Shown: one piece after another, positions 8,327 through 17,256 of the stretch | How the letters are laid out: each line of letters opens with the position of its first letter | Numbering within the stretch: the first letter of the stretch is position 1 | Origin: an uncultured Alphaproteobacteria bacterium | Lineage (GTDB): Bacteria; Pseudomonadota; Alphaproteobacteria; HIMB59; GCA-002718135 | DNA: 43,022 bases | Assembly: GCA_902627245.1 (NCBI GenBank) | Contig: CACOIH010000012.1 | Span: 1 to 43,022, forward strand | Direction of reading: 5' to 3' | Position numbers and translations under genes: made by a program | The notes under the pieces: generated by a model | What the model was told of the DNA's origin: nothing | The model's database searches: none | The model's input: the letters and a program-made list of their open reading frames with translations, nothing else

Positions 8327-9294
8327 TACCATCTGCTTTATCTCCTGATAATATCAGGACCACTCTTAATAGAATTAAACCATATATTAATAAAACTCCT
8401 TTTATTAAAGCATCAACAAGGTTAGATGATTTTTTTTCAACAAATATATATTTTAAATGTGAATTTTTGCAAAAATCAGGCTCATTTAAAGCAAGAGGAG
8501 CAGTTAACAATATTATATCACAAGATAAAAGTAAATTTCAAAAAGGTATTACTGCAGTTAGTGCTGGTAATCATGCAATAGCCGCATCCTTCGTAGCTAA
8601 TTTATTTCAACTAAATAATAAAATTTTTCTATATGAGTCTGCAAATCCTTATAGAATCAATAAATGTAAGAGTTACAATGCAAACATAAAATTTACTAAT
8701 CCAAAGCAGGCATTTATTGATGCATCAAATGCAAAAAACAATGGTTATTATTTTATACATCCTTTTGATGGGCCACATACACTACAAGGAAGCGCAACAA
8801 TTGGATTAGAGATAATTGAGTATTTTAAGACCTTAGATACAAAATTAGATTACTTAATCATCTCAGTAGGAGGAGGAGGCTTAATAAGTGGTGTTTCATC
8901 TTACATAAAACAACTATCCCCTAATACCAAAGTAATTGGTGTGGAGCCAGAGGGCGCAAAAGGGATGAGTGATAGTATTAAATTAGGCAAGCCATTAGAA
9001 AATGTATTAGTTAACAGTATAGCCGATAGTTTATCTGCTCCTCTACATTTAGAATATTCTTATAATGTAGCTAAATCAGTAATAGATGAAATGGTTACAG
9101 TTACTGATGATGAAATGAAAGAATATATGATTTACGCTTTTGATAATTTAAAACTAATGTTGGAGCCAGCATGTGTTGCTGGATTAGCTGCAATTAAATA
9201 TAAAATTAATGATAAACTAAAAAATAAAAATACTTTAGTGATTTTATGTGGATCGAATATTGATAAAATGACTTGGACTAGATTAACAAATTAG
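8323..9294 (+). CDS. Threonine/serine dehydratase-like PLP enzyme
   Basis: A fold-type II PLP enzyme of 323 residues. The Schiff-base lysine lies in SGSFKARGA and the phosphate-binding loop is SVGGGGLISG. SAGNHAIA supplies the substrate-binding Asn loop. Such enzymes deaminate L-threonine or L-serine to 2-oxo acids, or act as racemases. The protein is short and has no regulatory ACT domain, so it is not a classical biosynthetic IlvA. The TTG start at 8323 overlaps the upstream stop; AGAGG lies about 9 bases before it. It converges with anmK, overlapping by 4 bases. Confidence 0.83.
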   Translation: MIPSALSPDNIRTTLNRIKPYINKTPFIKASTRLDDFFSTNIYFKCEFLQKSGSFKARGAVNNIISQDKSKFQKGITAVSAGNHAIAASFVANLFQLNNKIFLYESANPYRINKCKSYNANIKFTNPKQAFIDASNAKNNGYYFIHPFDGPHTLQGSATIGLEIIEYFKTLDTKLDYLIISVGGGGLISGVSSYIKQLSPNTKVIGVEPEGAKGMSDSIKLGKPLENVLVNSIADSLSAPLHLEYSYNVAKSVIDEMVTVTDDEMKEYMIYAFDNLKLMLEPACVAGLAAIKYKINDKLKNKNTLVILCGSNIDKMTWTRLTN

Positions 9295-10409
9295 TTAGGT
9301 AAATAAATTTTACCCCCACTTATATTTTTAGTAGTACCAGTTGTATATCTGCCACTAATAGTAAGTTTTTTAATAGATCTAATACCTATATATGCAAACA
9401 TTTGAGCCTCTACAAGATCTCCATTAATTTTTAAATTATCAATTAAAGTAATTTTTTTATTAATATTATCTCTTAAAATTTTTAGTAAGTAAGTATTTTT
9501 TCTTCCACCACCTGTTAAAATAATATTATTAAAATGAAATTTATTAATTTTTAGAAAATTTTGAAATCCTACTAAAGACATATATGTTGCTGTACATAGA
9601 GCATCATATTTATTGATTTTTTTTAATCTATTCTTGTATTTATCAAAATAATTACGATCTAATGATTTAGGGATTTTTTGTTTAAAAAAATTATCATTTT
9701 TAAATGAATTTAAAATTTTATTATTGATTTTACCTTTTGATGACAAAATACCATTCTTATCAAATTTTTTATTAAAAAAATAATTAGTTAAATCATCAAT
9801 TATACAATTTGCTACTCCAATATCGGATGAAATAACTATTCTTTTTTTTATTAAAGTAAAATTTGCAATACCACCAAGATTTATAATAACAGATTTATTA
9901 TCAAATTTATTTAAAATATATCTGTGATAGTATGAACCTATTGGTGCTCCTTGGCCTTTATTTCTAATATCATTTTCTCTAAAATCAGAAATGGTTTTAA
10001 TTTTAAAATTATTTGCAATAACTTTTCCTGAACCTAATTGAATTGATATTTGTCTTAATGGATTATGATAAACAGTTTGACCACTTAAACTAATAAAATC
10101 TATTGAATCTCTATTAATTTTAAATTCGTTTAAAAATTTCCTAATAAAAAGAATATATACTTCATTAATTAAATTTTCATTTTGCTTAAAATATTTTATT
10201 ATTTTATTTTTATTCTTTGGTTTATTTACAATAATTGTCTTAATTTTATTCTGCAGTTTTAGTGAGTAGTCATATGACTTTTCATTAATAAATTTTACAT
10301 AATTTGTCCCATTAGTTTGAATTAAACTTATATCAATACCATCCATAGATGTGCCTGACATTACTCCTAAAATTTTATAAACTTTCTTTTTCTTTAAATT
10401 TATTAACAT
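9291..10409 (-). CDS. anmK: Anhydro-N-acetylmuramic acid kinase
   Basis: AnmK opens and phosphorylates 1,6-anhydro-MurNAc released during cell-wall turnover, giving MurNAc-6-phosphate. The 372-residue protein has the ATP/sugar motif GVMSGTSMDGIDISL near the N-terminus, NDIRNKGQGAPIGSYYH in the middle, the second ATPase-fold motif INLGGIANFT and ILTGGGRKN near the C-terminus. The length is normal. It stands alone here; no other muropeptide recycling gene is in the window. Lysine and asparagine runs reflect the AT-rich genome. Confidence 0.93.
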   Translation of the reverse strand: MLINLKKKKVYKILGVMSGTSMDGIDISLIQTNGTNYVKFINEKSYDYSLKLQNKIKTIIVNKPKNKNKIIKYFKQNENLINEVYILFIRKFLNEFKINRDSIDFISLSGQTVYHNPLRQISIQLGSGKVIANNFKIKTISDFRENDIRNKGQGAPIGSYYHRYILNKFDNKSVIINLGGIANFTLIKKRIVISSDIGVANCIIDDLTNYFFNKKFDKNGILSSKGKINNKILNSFKNDNFFKQKIPKSLDRNYFDKYKNRLKKINKYDALCTATYMSLVGFQNFLKINKFHFNNIILTGGGRKNTYLLKILRDNINKKITLIDNLKINGDLVEAQMFAYIGIRSIKKLTISGRYTTGTTKNISGGKIYLPN

Positions 10410-10498
10410 AGATCACTAACTAGAATTTCCACAGTTTATTAACAGTCATATTAACAAAAAAAAATGTTTTTTAGTTTTTTATATTGATAATGATATTT

Positions 10499-10527
10499 TT
10501 GTTTAGTAATCTAATCATAATTATTAC
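10499..10527 (+). promoter_or_regulatory. Putative promoter of the small RNA
   Basis: TTGTTT (10499-10504) and TATTAC (10522-10527) are 17 bases apart, so transcription would begin near 10534. The -35-like box matches those proposed for tatA and the gcv operon. The region is AT-rich, so a chance match is possible. Confidence 0.35.
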
Positions 10528-10533
10528 ACGCAA

Positions 10534-10635
10534 AGGTAATAATCAAATTAATTTAAGGAAACTTTTTTTAATTTGTATCGGGAGGAAATGCACGATACAT
10601 GAAAGGAGCCTAGCTTGCTGGGTTCCTTTTTTTTT
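10534..10635 (+). ncRNA. Candidate small RNA with GGAGG-loop hairpin and terminator
   Basis: Three hairpins follow one another. Hairpin 1 (10545-10574) pairs AAATTAA with TTAATTT and closes with an AAG/CTT stem on a GAAA tetraloop. Hairpin 2 (10575-10598) has a perfect 6-bp stem, GTATCG/CGATAC, and a 12-base loop GGAGGAAATGCA. Hairpin 3 is a strong intrinsic terminator (10603-10635). No long ORF is present, although the loop could act as a ribosome-binding site for a four-codon ORF (ATG at 10588). The estimated transcript is about 100 nt. I do not recognise the RNA family. Its ending 45 bases before the deaminase start suggests an independent sRNA rather than only a leader. Confidence 0.65.
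10603..10635 (+). terminator. Strong Rho-independent terminator
   Basis: AAGGAGCCTAG (10603-10613) pairs with CTGGGTTCCTT (10618-10628) around the loop CTTG, an 11-bp stem with two wobble pairs. Nine T follow (10627-10635). It ends the candidate small RNA. Confidence 0.85.
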
Positions 10636-10680
10636 ACCTGATAGACAAATCTTATAAATAGTCTAACAATTCCCCATTAT

Positions 10681-11253
10681 ATGATTTCTAATTTCAGTAA
10701 ATTGCTAGATATCTTTATAGATGAGCTAATACCTCTTACAAATATTTCTATTAATAATGGAAACAAAATATTTGGAGCTTTTATTTTAAAAAAATCAGAT
10801 TTAAGCATAATTTGCCTAGGTACAAATGAAGAGACTAAAAACCCTTTATTTCATGGTGAAATATCTACTCTTTTTAATTTATATGAAAATAAAAATATTA
10901 ATACTAAGGATTATTATTTTATTAGCTCTCATCAACCTTGTTCTTTATGTCTTTCAGCCATTACTTGGGCTGGTTTTGATAATTTTTACTATTTTTTTCC
11001 ATATGAAGATACAAAGGATAATTTTAATATTCCTCATGATCTTAAAATTTTAGAAGAAGTATTTAAGATTAAAGATGGCAATTATCAAAAAAACAATAAG
11101 TATTGGCAAAGTTTTTCAATAACTTCTGAAATAAATAAATTAGGTCAAAATAAACAATTATCACCAAAAATTACTAAAATTAAAGATGAATATCAAAAAT
11201 TGTCAAAAATCTACCAAGATAGTAAAATAAACAATAATATTCCTCTAAATTAA
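10681..11253 (+). CDS. Cytidine/guanine deaminase-fold protein
   Basis: 190 residues with the zinc-deaminase signature: H58-G-E60 (FHGEIST), where His binds zinc and Glu shuttles protons, and P86-C-S-L-C90 (PCSLCLSAITWAGF), supplying the two zinc cysteines. The spacing fits the dCMP/cytosine/guanine deaminase superfamily. The C-terminal 60 residues are Lys/Asn-rich and probably helical. The substrate cannot be decided: guanine or another purine/pyrimidine base is possible, and tRNA editing (TadA) looks less likely because TadA-specific motifs are missing. It lies between the small RNA and the gcv riboswitch. Confidence 0.75.
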   Translation: MISNFSKLLDIFIDELIPLTNISINNGNKIFGAFILKKSDLSIICLGTNEETKNPLFHGEISTLFNLYENKNINTKDYYFISSHQPCSLCLSAITWAGFDNFYYFFPYEDTKDNFNIPHDLKILEEVFKIKDGNYQKNNKYWQSFSITSEINKLGQNKQLSPKITKIKDEYQKLSKIYQDSKINNNIPLN

Positions 11254-11281
11254 TTGTTTTATATTCAAAAAAAGGTATAAA
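11254..11281 (+). promoter_or_regulatory. Putative gcv operon promoter
   Basis: TTGTTT (11254-11259) and TATAAA (11276-11281) are 16 bases apart, so transcription would start at about 11288, exactly where the first glycine aptamer begins. It directly follows the deaminase stop codon. Confidence 0.5.
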
Positions 11282-11286
11282 AAAAA

Positions 11287-11430
11287 TTAACGGGAGATAC
11301 TGATAAGATCAGAGCCGAAGGAGCAACGACCCGGAAACTCTCAGGCAAATGGACCGTTAAAATAAAACTCTGGAAAAGAGCTTTGGCTCTACCGAAGGTG
11401 TAAAAACTCTCAGGTAAAAAGACAGAGGGG
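11287..11430 (+). promoter_or_regulatory. Tandem glycine riboswitch
   Basis: Two glycine aptamers lie in tandem. Aptamer 1 closes with TTAACGG (11287-11293) and CCGTTAA (11354-11360). Aptamer 2 closes with CTCTG (11368-11372) and CAGAG (11423-11427). Both contain the conserved core with GCCGAAGGAGCA or ACCGAAGGTGTA followed by AAACTCTCAGG. A short linker joins them. The family senses glycine and switches on glycine cleavage genes; gcvT starts 18 bases downstream. No terminator hairpin follows, so control is probably at translation initiation. Confidence 0.96.
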
Positions 11431-11447
11431 TAACTTGGAGATATAAA

Positions 11448-12572
11448 TTGAACGAGTTGCCTTTAGATATTCCTCTTAAAAACTTTCATGAGGCCAATGG
11501 CGCTAAATTAGTTCCGTTTGCTGGTTTTAATATGCCAATTAATTATAAGTCAGGCATAATTAATGAGCATAAAAACGTAAGAAACCATTCTGGTATTTTT
11601 GATGTAAGTCATATGGGGCAGGTTTTAATAGAAACTAACAATTTGCATATTAATAATTTAGAAAAATATATTCCATTAAAATTAAATAATTTAAGAAAAA
11701 ATAAATCAAATTACACTTTTTTACTTAATGAAAATGGCGGTGTAATAGATGACTTAATAGTTTCTTTAATAGATATAAAAAGTAAATCTTTTTTATATAT
11801 CGTTTATAATGCATCTAGAAAAAATGAAGATGAAAAAATTTTCTTCAAATGCGCTCCAAATGCAGAAATATTACATATCAAAAACTGTTTATTTGCTATT
11901 CAAGGTCCAGAGTCGGTTGAAGTTCTAAAAAATATAATTGAATTACCAAGCGATATGAATTTTTTAGATATTAGTATTTTAGAATATAAAAAAAATGACA
12001 TAATTGTAAGTCGATCTGGTTATACAGGTGAAGATGGATTTGAAATTTCTATATCTGCTGAACAAGCCGAAGTATTTGTAAAAGATTTATTAGAAAATAA
12101 AAATACTATGCTTTGTGGACTGGGATCAAGAGATTCATTAAGATTAGAAGCTGGATTGAGTTTATATGGTCACGAACTAAACGAAAACATAACGCCAATC
12201 GAAGCAGGACTATCATGGGCGCTAGATAAAGATCGTTTAAATGATACTGTACTAAATGGTAATAAAATATTATCAGATCAATTACATAATAAGCCTTCAA
12301 ATAAAAAAATTGGATTAATTTCAGTTAGTAGATCAATGTTAAGAGATGGAATGATTTTATTTGATAGTAATAAAAATAATATTGGTAAAATTACTAGTGG
12401 TTGTTTTAGTCCAAATCTAAATAAATCAATAGCTATTGGATATGTAAATTTACATTTTGATGAAGAAAAAGAAATTTTTTGTGAAATTAGAAATAAAATG
12501 GAATTAGTAAAAAAAACTAGTCTACCATTCGTTAAAAAAAATTATAAAAAAAATGGGAGTAACAATGAGTGA
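11448..12572 (+). CDS. gcvT: Glycine cleavage system T protein (aminomethyltransferase)
   Basis: GcvT takes the aminomethyl group from lipoyl-GcvH and makes 5,10-methylene-tetrahydrofolate and ammonia. The 374 residues include the N-terminal HEANGAKLVPFAGFNMPINY and GIFDVSHMGQ, the central SRSGYTGEDGFEIS and the LRLEAGLSLYGHEL folate-domain motif. The start is a TTG at 11448 with GGAG 8 bases upstream. It is 17 bases after the riboswitch. It differs from the DmdA-type paralogue at 30980. Its last codons overlap gcvH. Confidence 0.96.
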   Translation: MNELPLDIPLKNFHEANGAKLVPFAGFNMPINYKSGIINEHKNVRNHSGIFDVSHMGQVLIETNNLHINNLEKYIPLKLNNLRKNKSNYTFLLNENGGVIDDLIVSLIDIKSKSFLYIVYNASRKNEDEKIFFKCAPNAEILHIKNCLFAIQGPESVEVLKNIIELPSDMNFLDISILEYKKNDIIVSRSGYTGEDGFEISISAEQAEVFVKDLLENKNTMLCGLGSRDSLRLEAGLSLYGHELNENITPIEAGLSWALDKDRLNDTVLNGNKILSDQLHNKPSNKKIGLISVSRSMLRDGMILFDSNKNNIGKITSGCFSPNLNKSIAIGYVNLHFDEEKEIFCEIRNKMELVKKTSLPFVKKNYKKNGSNNE

Positions 12573-12936
12573 AAAAAAATACACAAAAGATCATGAATGG
12601 GTTTCAATTGATAATGGTATAGCAACTGTTGGTATATCTAATCATGCACAAGAAAGCTTAGGTGATATAGTTTTCATAGAATTGCCGTCAGTAGGTAAAT
12701 CTGTAAATGCAAAGGAAGAAATATGTGTGGTAGAGTCAGTTAAAGCCGCTTCAGATATTTACGCACCAATTGATGGTGAAATCATGGAAGTTAATAATAG
12801 TTTAGAGGGTGATGCTGCGATTATAAATCAAGACGCAGAAAATACAGGATGGATTTTTAAAATGAAAGTATCAAATCCTAGTCAATATGATGAGCTAATG
12901 ACTGAAGATGATTATAAAAAATTTTTGGAGCAGTAG
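12565..12936 (+). CDS. gcvH: Glycine cleavage system H protein
   Basis: GcvH carries the lipoyl arm that shuttles the aminomethyl intermediate between the P, T and L proteins. The lipoylated lysine is K60 in CVVESVKAASDIYAP. I chose the ATG at 12565 (MSEKKYTKDHEWV), which has GGGAG 5 bases upstream, rather than the in-frame ATG at 12553. The product is 123 residues, the normal length. It overlaps the gcvT end by 8 bases and touches gcvP. Confidence 0.96.
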   Translation: MSEKKYTKDHEWVSIDNGIATVGISNHAQESLGDIVFIELPSVGKSVNAKEEICVVESVKAASDIYAPIDGEIMEVNNSLEGDAAIINQDAENTGWIFKMKVSNPSQYDELMTEDDYKKFLEQ

Positions 12937-15789
12937 ATGATAGATATAGATAAATTTGCAAGTAGACATATTGGTCCTCGAAATGAAGATATTATTGAAA
13001 TGCTTAAAGTTGTCGGTAGTAAATCACTAGACGACTTAATAGAAAAAACTGTACCAGATCATATTATTTTTAAAGACAAGCTTAAATTACGTCCTGGTAT
13101 GTCTGAAGAATTCAATAAAACTAATACGCAACTTTTATCTTTGAAAAATAATTTTAAGAAAACTTATATTGGAATGGGTTATTATAATACAACTACTCCA
13201 AGTGTAATTCTTAGAAATATACTTGAAAATCCTGGATGGTATACAGCATATACACCTTATCAACCTGAAGTAAGTCAAGGTAGATTAGAAATGTTAATGA
13301 ATTTCCAACAAATGATAATTGACCTAACAGGAATGGATATTGCTAATGCCTCATTATTAGATGAAAGCACTGCAGCTGCTGAAGCAATGATGATGGCATT
13401 TAAAATTAAGAAGAGTTCAAAATTTACTTTTTGTGTTCAAAATACATGTCATCCTCAAACTTTATCGGTTTTAAAAACAAGAGCTAAGCCCTTAGGTATT
13501 AAAATTATTTTTGATAAACCAAATGAAGATACGTTTGGTTGTTTAATTCAAAATCCTGACACTTACGGCGAAATTGCAGATTTAGATACATTAATACAAC
13601 ATAATAAACAAAAAGATATTTTATCAATAATTGCTGCAGATATTATGAGTTTAGTCATAATGAAATCACCAAGAAAATTTGGCGCAGATATGGTTGTCGG
13701 TAGTTCGCAGCGATTTGGTGTCCCAATGGGTTTGGGTGGACCACATGCTGCATTTTTTGCTACTCTAGATGAGTATAAAAGAATGATGCCTGGAAGATTA
13801 ATAGGAGTATCTGTTGATCGAACAAATAAAAGATCTTACAGAATGGCATTACAAACTAGGGAACAACATATTAGAAGAGAGAAAGCAACTAGTAATATAT
13901 GTACTGCACAAGCACTTCTTGCAATAATATCTGCATCTTATGCAATATACCATGGTCCCGAAAGGCTAAAAAATATCGCTAATAATATTCACCATCATGC
14001 AAGATATTTAAAAAAGTCTCTAGAGATTCTTGGATTTGAAATAATTTCTAAAAATTACTTTGATACATTATTAATAAAAACACCAGAATCTAAATATTGG
14101 GTTAACAAATCAATTGAGCAAGGTATCAATTTTAGATTAGTAAATAATGAAACTTTTACATTGTCTTTAGATGAAACCACCACATTACAAGAAGTTGATA
14201 ATTTAGTTAATTTTTTTAATGAACAAAGTATTGATATTTTTGCAGAGGAAGTAGAAAATAGTATTGACAAATCATGTTTTAAAAATGGTTTAAGCAGAGA
14301 AGATAAAATTCTTACTCATCCTGTTTTCAATATTTACCATTCAGAAACTGAAATGATGAGATATTTAAAAAAACTCGAGAATAAAGATGTTGCCTTAAAT
14401 AGGTCAATGATTCCACTTGGATCATGTACTATGAAATTAAATGCTGCTTCTGAAATGTTACCTATAACTCTCCCAGGTTTTTCTAATGCTCATCCTTTCC
14501 TAGAACCACATCAAAGACATGGATATAATCAGATGATGAAAGAATTAATATCTATGTTAAAAGATATTACTGGGTTTGATGCTATTTCACTTCAACCAAA
14601 TGCTGGAGCTCAAGGTGAGTTTGCTGGCTTATTAGCTATACAAAAATTTCATGAAAAAAATTCGGATAATCAAAGAAATATTTGTATTATACCTAAAAGT
14701 GCCCACGGCACAAACCCAGCAAGTGCTCAAATGTGTGGTATGGAGATTTCAATTGTTAATTGTGATGAAAAAGGTAATGTCGATATTGAACATTTAGATA
14801 AAAAAATTGCAGATGCAGGAGATCGGTTATCTGCTCTAATGATAACATATCCTTCTACTCATGGTGTATTTGAAGAAAGTATCGTTGAAATTTGTGATAA
14901 AATTCATAATGCTGGAGGTCAAGTTTATTTAGATGGGGCAAATTATAATGCAATGGTAGGTGTAGCAAAGCCTGGCAAATTTGGTCCTGATGTATGTCAT
15001 ATGAATCTTCACAAAACTTTTACAATTCCACATGGTGGAGGAGGGCCTGGAGTAGGGGCTATTGGCTTAAAACAACACCTTGCAGAATTTGCACCAGGAC
15101 ATCCAGTCTTTAAAAATGAAATTGGTTTATCTGAACAAGAGGCTGTTTCTGCAGCTCCATGGGGCAGTGCATCAATTTTACCTATTTCATATTCATATAT
15201 ATCTATGATGGGTGACGATGGGTTAAAATTGGCAACACAAGTAGCGATTTTAAATGCAAATTATATTAAGCAAAGATTAAGTGGATATTATCCCATTTTA
15301 TACAAAGGAAAAAATGGAATGGTAGCTCATGAATTTATTATTGATATTAGGCCTTTTAAACAAGAAATAAATATTTCAGATGAAGATATAGCTAAGAGAC
15401 TTATAGATTATGGTTTTCATGCCCCAACTATGTCTTTTCCTGTTCCAGGAACGCTAATGATTGAGCCAACAGAAAGTGAATCAAAAGAAGAGCTTGATAG
15501 ATTTTGTGAAGCAATGATTTCTATACATGGAGAAATTGAAAAAATCAGAGATGGCTCGTTTGATAAAGTAGATAATCCAATAAAAAACGCACCTCATACA
15601 GTAGAGGAAATATCATCAGATGAGTGGGAACACTCTTATACAAGGCAAGAAGCTGCCTACCCTCATTCTTACCTTTTAAACAATAAATATTGGAGTCCTG
15701 TAAGTCGAATTGATAATGTATACGGAGATAGAAACTTATTCTGTGTTTGTCCTCCCATTGAAGAATATGAAGAAGCTAAAACTGGATAA
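12937..15789 (+). CDS. gcvP: Glycine dehydrogenase (decarboxylating), P protein
   Basis: The PLP-dependent P protein decarboxylates glycine and loads the aminomethyl group onto GcvH. At 950 residues it is the single-chain form rather than the split GcvPA/GcvPB form. The N-terminus has FASRHIGPRNEDI. The PLP lysine is K693 in HMNLHKTFTIPHGGGGPG. Other family motifs are YTPYQPEVSQGRLE and MLITYPSTHG-like segments. The ATG immediately follows the gcvH stop. The L protein (dihydrolipoyl dehydrogenase) is not in the window and is usually shared with other complexes. Confidence 0.97.
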   Translation: MIDIDKFASRHIGPRNEDIIEMLKVVGSKSLDDLIEKTVPDHIIFKDKLKLRPGMSEEFNKTNTQLLSLKNNFKKTYIGMGYYNTTTPSVILRNILENPGWYTAYTPYQPEVSQGRLEMLMNFQQMIIDLTGMDIANASLLDESTAAAEAMMMAFKIKKSSKFTFCVQNTCHPQTLSVLKTRAKPLGIKIIFDKPNEDTFGCLIQNPDTYGEIADLDTLIQHNKQKDILSIIAADIMSLVIMKSPRKFGADMVVGSSQRFGVPMGLGGPHAAFFATLDEYKRMMPGRLIGVSVDRTNKRSYRMALQTREQHIRREKATSNICTAQALLAIISASYAIYHGPERLKNIANNIHHHARYLKKSLEILGFEIISKNYFDTLLIKTPESKYWVNKSIEQGINFRLVNNETFTLSLDETTTLQEVDNLVNFFNEQSIDIFAEEVENSIDKSCFKNGLSREDKILTHPVFNIYHSETEMMRYLKKLENKDVALNRSMIPLGSCTMKLNAASEMLPITLPGFSNAHPFLEPHQRHGYNQMMKELISMLKDITGFDAISLQPNAGAQGEFAGLLAIQKFHEKNSDNQRNICIIPKSAHGTNPASAQMCGMEISIVNCDEKGNVDIEHLDKKIADAGDRLSALMITYPSTHGVFEESIVEICDKIHNAGGQVYLDGANYNAMVGVAKPGKFGPDVCHMNLHKTFTIPHGGGGPGVGAIGLKQHLAEFAPGHPVFKNEIGLSEQEAVSAAPWGSASILPISYSYISMMGDDGLKLATQVAILNANYIKQRLSGYYPILYKGKNGMVAHEFIIDIRPFKQEINISDEDIAKRLIDYGFHAPTMSFPVPGTLMIEPTESESKEELDRFCEAMISIHGEIEKIRDGSFDKVDNPIKNAPHTVEEISSDEWEHSYTRQEAAYPHSYLLNNKYWSPVSRIDNVYGDRNLFCVCPPIEEYEEAKTG

Positions 15790-15840
15790 ATGTTATATTT
15801 CAATAATTTAATATATATATTTAGAATTTATTATTAGAAA

Positions 15841-16869
15841 ATGATTTATTTTAACCTTCTAATAGTCTTTTTAGTTTTAGTCGCAATCCATGAGTATGGT
15901 CATTACATTGTCGCTAGATTTTTTAAGGCAGAAGTAAGTGATTTTTCGATTGGATTTGGGAAACCACTATTTAAATTTACTGATAAAAATGGAACAACCT
16001 GGAAAATAGCGCCAATTCCACTTGGTGGTTATGTAAAAATTAAAGGATTAGATAATATTTTTTCTAAAAATAGTTCTGATGACAAAGGTTCATTTCAATC
16101 ACTTACTTTATTTCAGAAAATTTCTGTTCTTTTAGCTGGTAGCGTATTTAATATTGTAAGCGCTTGGTTAGCTTTATTTTCAATTTTTTTCTTTTTTGGA
16201 ATTGTTAATTTTCTTCCAATTATTGGTTCTGTTATGGAAAATTCTGCTGCCTACAAAAATGATCTACGTGAAGGAGATAGAATATTAGAAATTAATAATA
16301 TAAACATTGAAGAATTCTCTGATATTCCAAGAGCTATAGGTAATAGTAACACTGTAAATATTTTAATCGAACGAGAAAATAAAATTATCAATAAAAGTTT
16401 TGATTTGATATTTAATGAAGAATTTAATAAATTTGTAATTGGAATTTCATCCCCCCAAGATCCTAGTATAGACAAATATAATTTTATTGGTTCAATAAAT
16501 AATTCACTCGCATTTATACCAACATATTATGTTGCTTCTTTTAGTTTTCTGAAACAATCTTACAAAGAAAATACTTTAGGTGATCAACTTGCTGGACCTA
16601 TAGGAATTGTTAAAAATGCAGATCAAATGATGCTTGATCAAGTTAGGGGTGTATTATTTTTATTCATTGTAATTTCCTTATTTGTAGGTCTATTTAACTT
16701 ATTGCCAATTCCACTGCTAGATGGAGGCCACATAATGTATTTTATTATTAGAAGAATATTTTCAAATTCTCTCCCGGAATTTGTTACAAGAGTTTATTTA
16801 GCTGTGGGGATAACAATTATATCTTTTCTCTTTATAGTTGTTACTTACAACGATATTTTTTATAAATAA
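15841..16869 (+). CDS. rseP: RseP-type intramembrane zinc metalloprotease (site-2 protease)
   Basis: A membrane protease that cuts transmembrane anchors, for example of anti-sigma factors and signal peptides. The first helix carries the zinc motif HEYGH and the last helices carry LLPIPLLDGGHIMYF, whose Asp is the third zinc ligand. A PDZ domain lies between (residues about 125-200, with RILEINNINIEEFSD). At 342 residues it is shorter than E. coli RseP and appears to have one PDZ domain. In many Alphaproteobacteria this gene lies between dxr and bamA; here it follows gcvP instead. Confidence 0.92.
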   Translation: MIYFNLLIVFLVLVAIHEYGHYIVARFFKAEVSDFSIGFGKPLFKFTDKNGTTWKIAPIPLGGYVKIKGLDNIFSKNSSDDKGSFQSLTLFQKISVLLAGSVFNIVSAWLALFSIFFFFGIVNFLPIIGSVMENSAAYKNDLREGDRILEINNINIEEFSDIPRAIGNSNTVNILIERENKIINKSFDLIFNEEFNKFVIGISSPQDPSIDKYNFIGSINNSLAFIPTYYVASFSFLKQSYKENTLGDQLAGPIGIVKNADQMMLDQVRGVLFLFIVISLFVGLFNLLPIPLLDGGHIMYFIIRRIFSNSLPEFVTRVYLAVGITIISFLFIVVTYNDIFYK

Positions 16870-16887
16870 TTATTTTAGGGAGATGAA

Positions 16888-17256
16888 ATGACTAATTTTG
16901 AAAAAGTAAAAGAATTTATGACAACTTTTGGTCAAGAAGTAAAAAATAATGCAGAATTTCCAAATGATAAAATTGTAGAATTAAGAAAAAAACTTATCGA
17001 TGAAGAGTTTAACGAATTGAAAGATGCCATAACAGACAAGGATATTGTTGAAGTAGCTGACGCACTAACTGATATATTAGTTGTTACTTATGGAGCTGGC
17101 GCTGCTTTTGGCATAAATTTAGATAAATGTTTTGAAGAAGTGCACCGTAGCAATATGAGTAAATTATCTGAGGAAGGCAAACCTATTTATAATGAATTTG
17201 GCAAGGTAATGAAGGGGCCTAATTATTCACCACCTGACTTAAAAAAAATAATTTAA
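16888..17256 (+). CDS. MazG-like nucleotide pyrophosphohydrolase
   Basis: 122 residues of the all-alpha NTP-pyrophosphohydrolase superfamily (MazG, HisE, dUTPase-2). The metal-binding pattern is DEEFNEL followed by EVADALTDIL, giving the ExxE...ExxD arrangement. The C-terminus HRSNMSKLSEEGKPIYNEFGKVMKGPNY is typical of phosphoribosyl-ATP-pyrophosphatase-like house-cleaning proteins. AGGGAG lies 7 bases before the start. The substrate is unknown. It converges with the cystathionine gene with a 4-base overlap. Confidence 0.8.
   Translation: MTNFEKVKEFMTTFGQEVKNNAEFPNDKIVELRKKLIDEEFNELKDAITDKDIVEVADALTDILVVTYGAGAAFGINLDKCFEEVHRSNMSKLSEEGKPIYNEFGKVMKGPNYSPPDLKKII

Noticed and set aside
10426-10446. 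DnaA-box-like TTTCCACAG near 10428
   Set aside because: Single and mismatched to TTATCCACA; no cluster of boxes or origin gene context.
10681-11053. Second-frame ORF at 10826-11053
   Set aside because: It overlaps the deaminase-fold gene, whose zinc motifs are intact; the other frame is low-complexity hydrophobic.
16251-16475. Minus-strand ORF inside rseP
   Set aside because: It is fully antisense to a clear PDZ-protease coding region, with no start signal.
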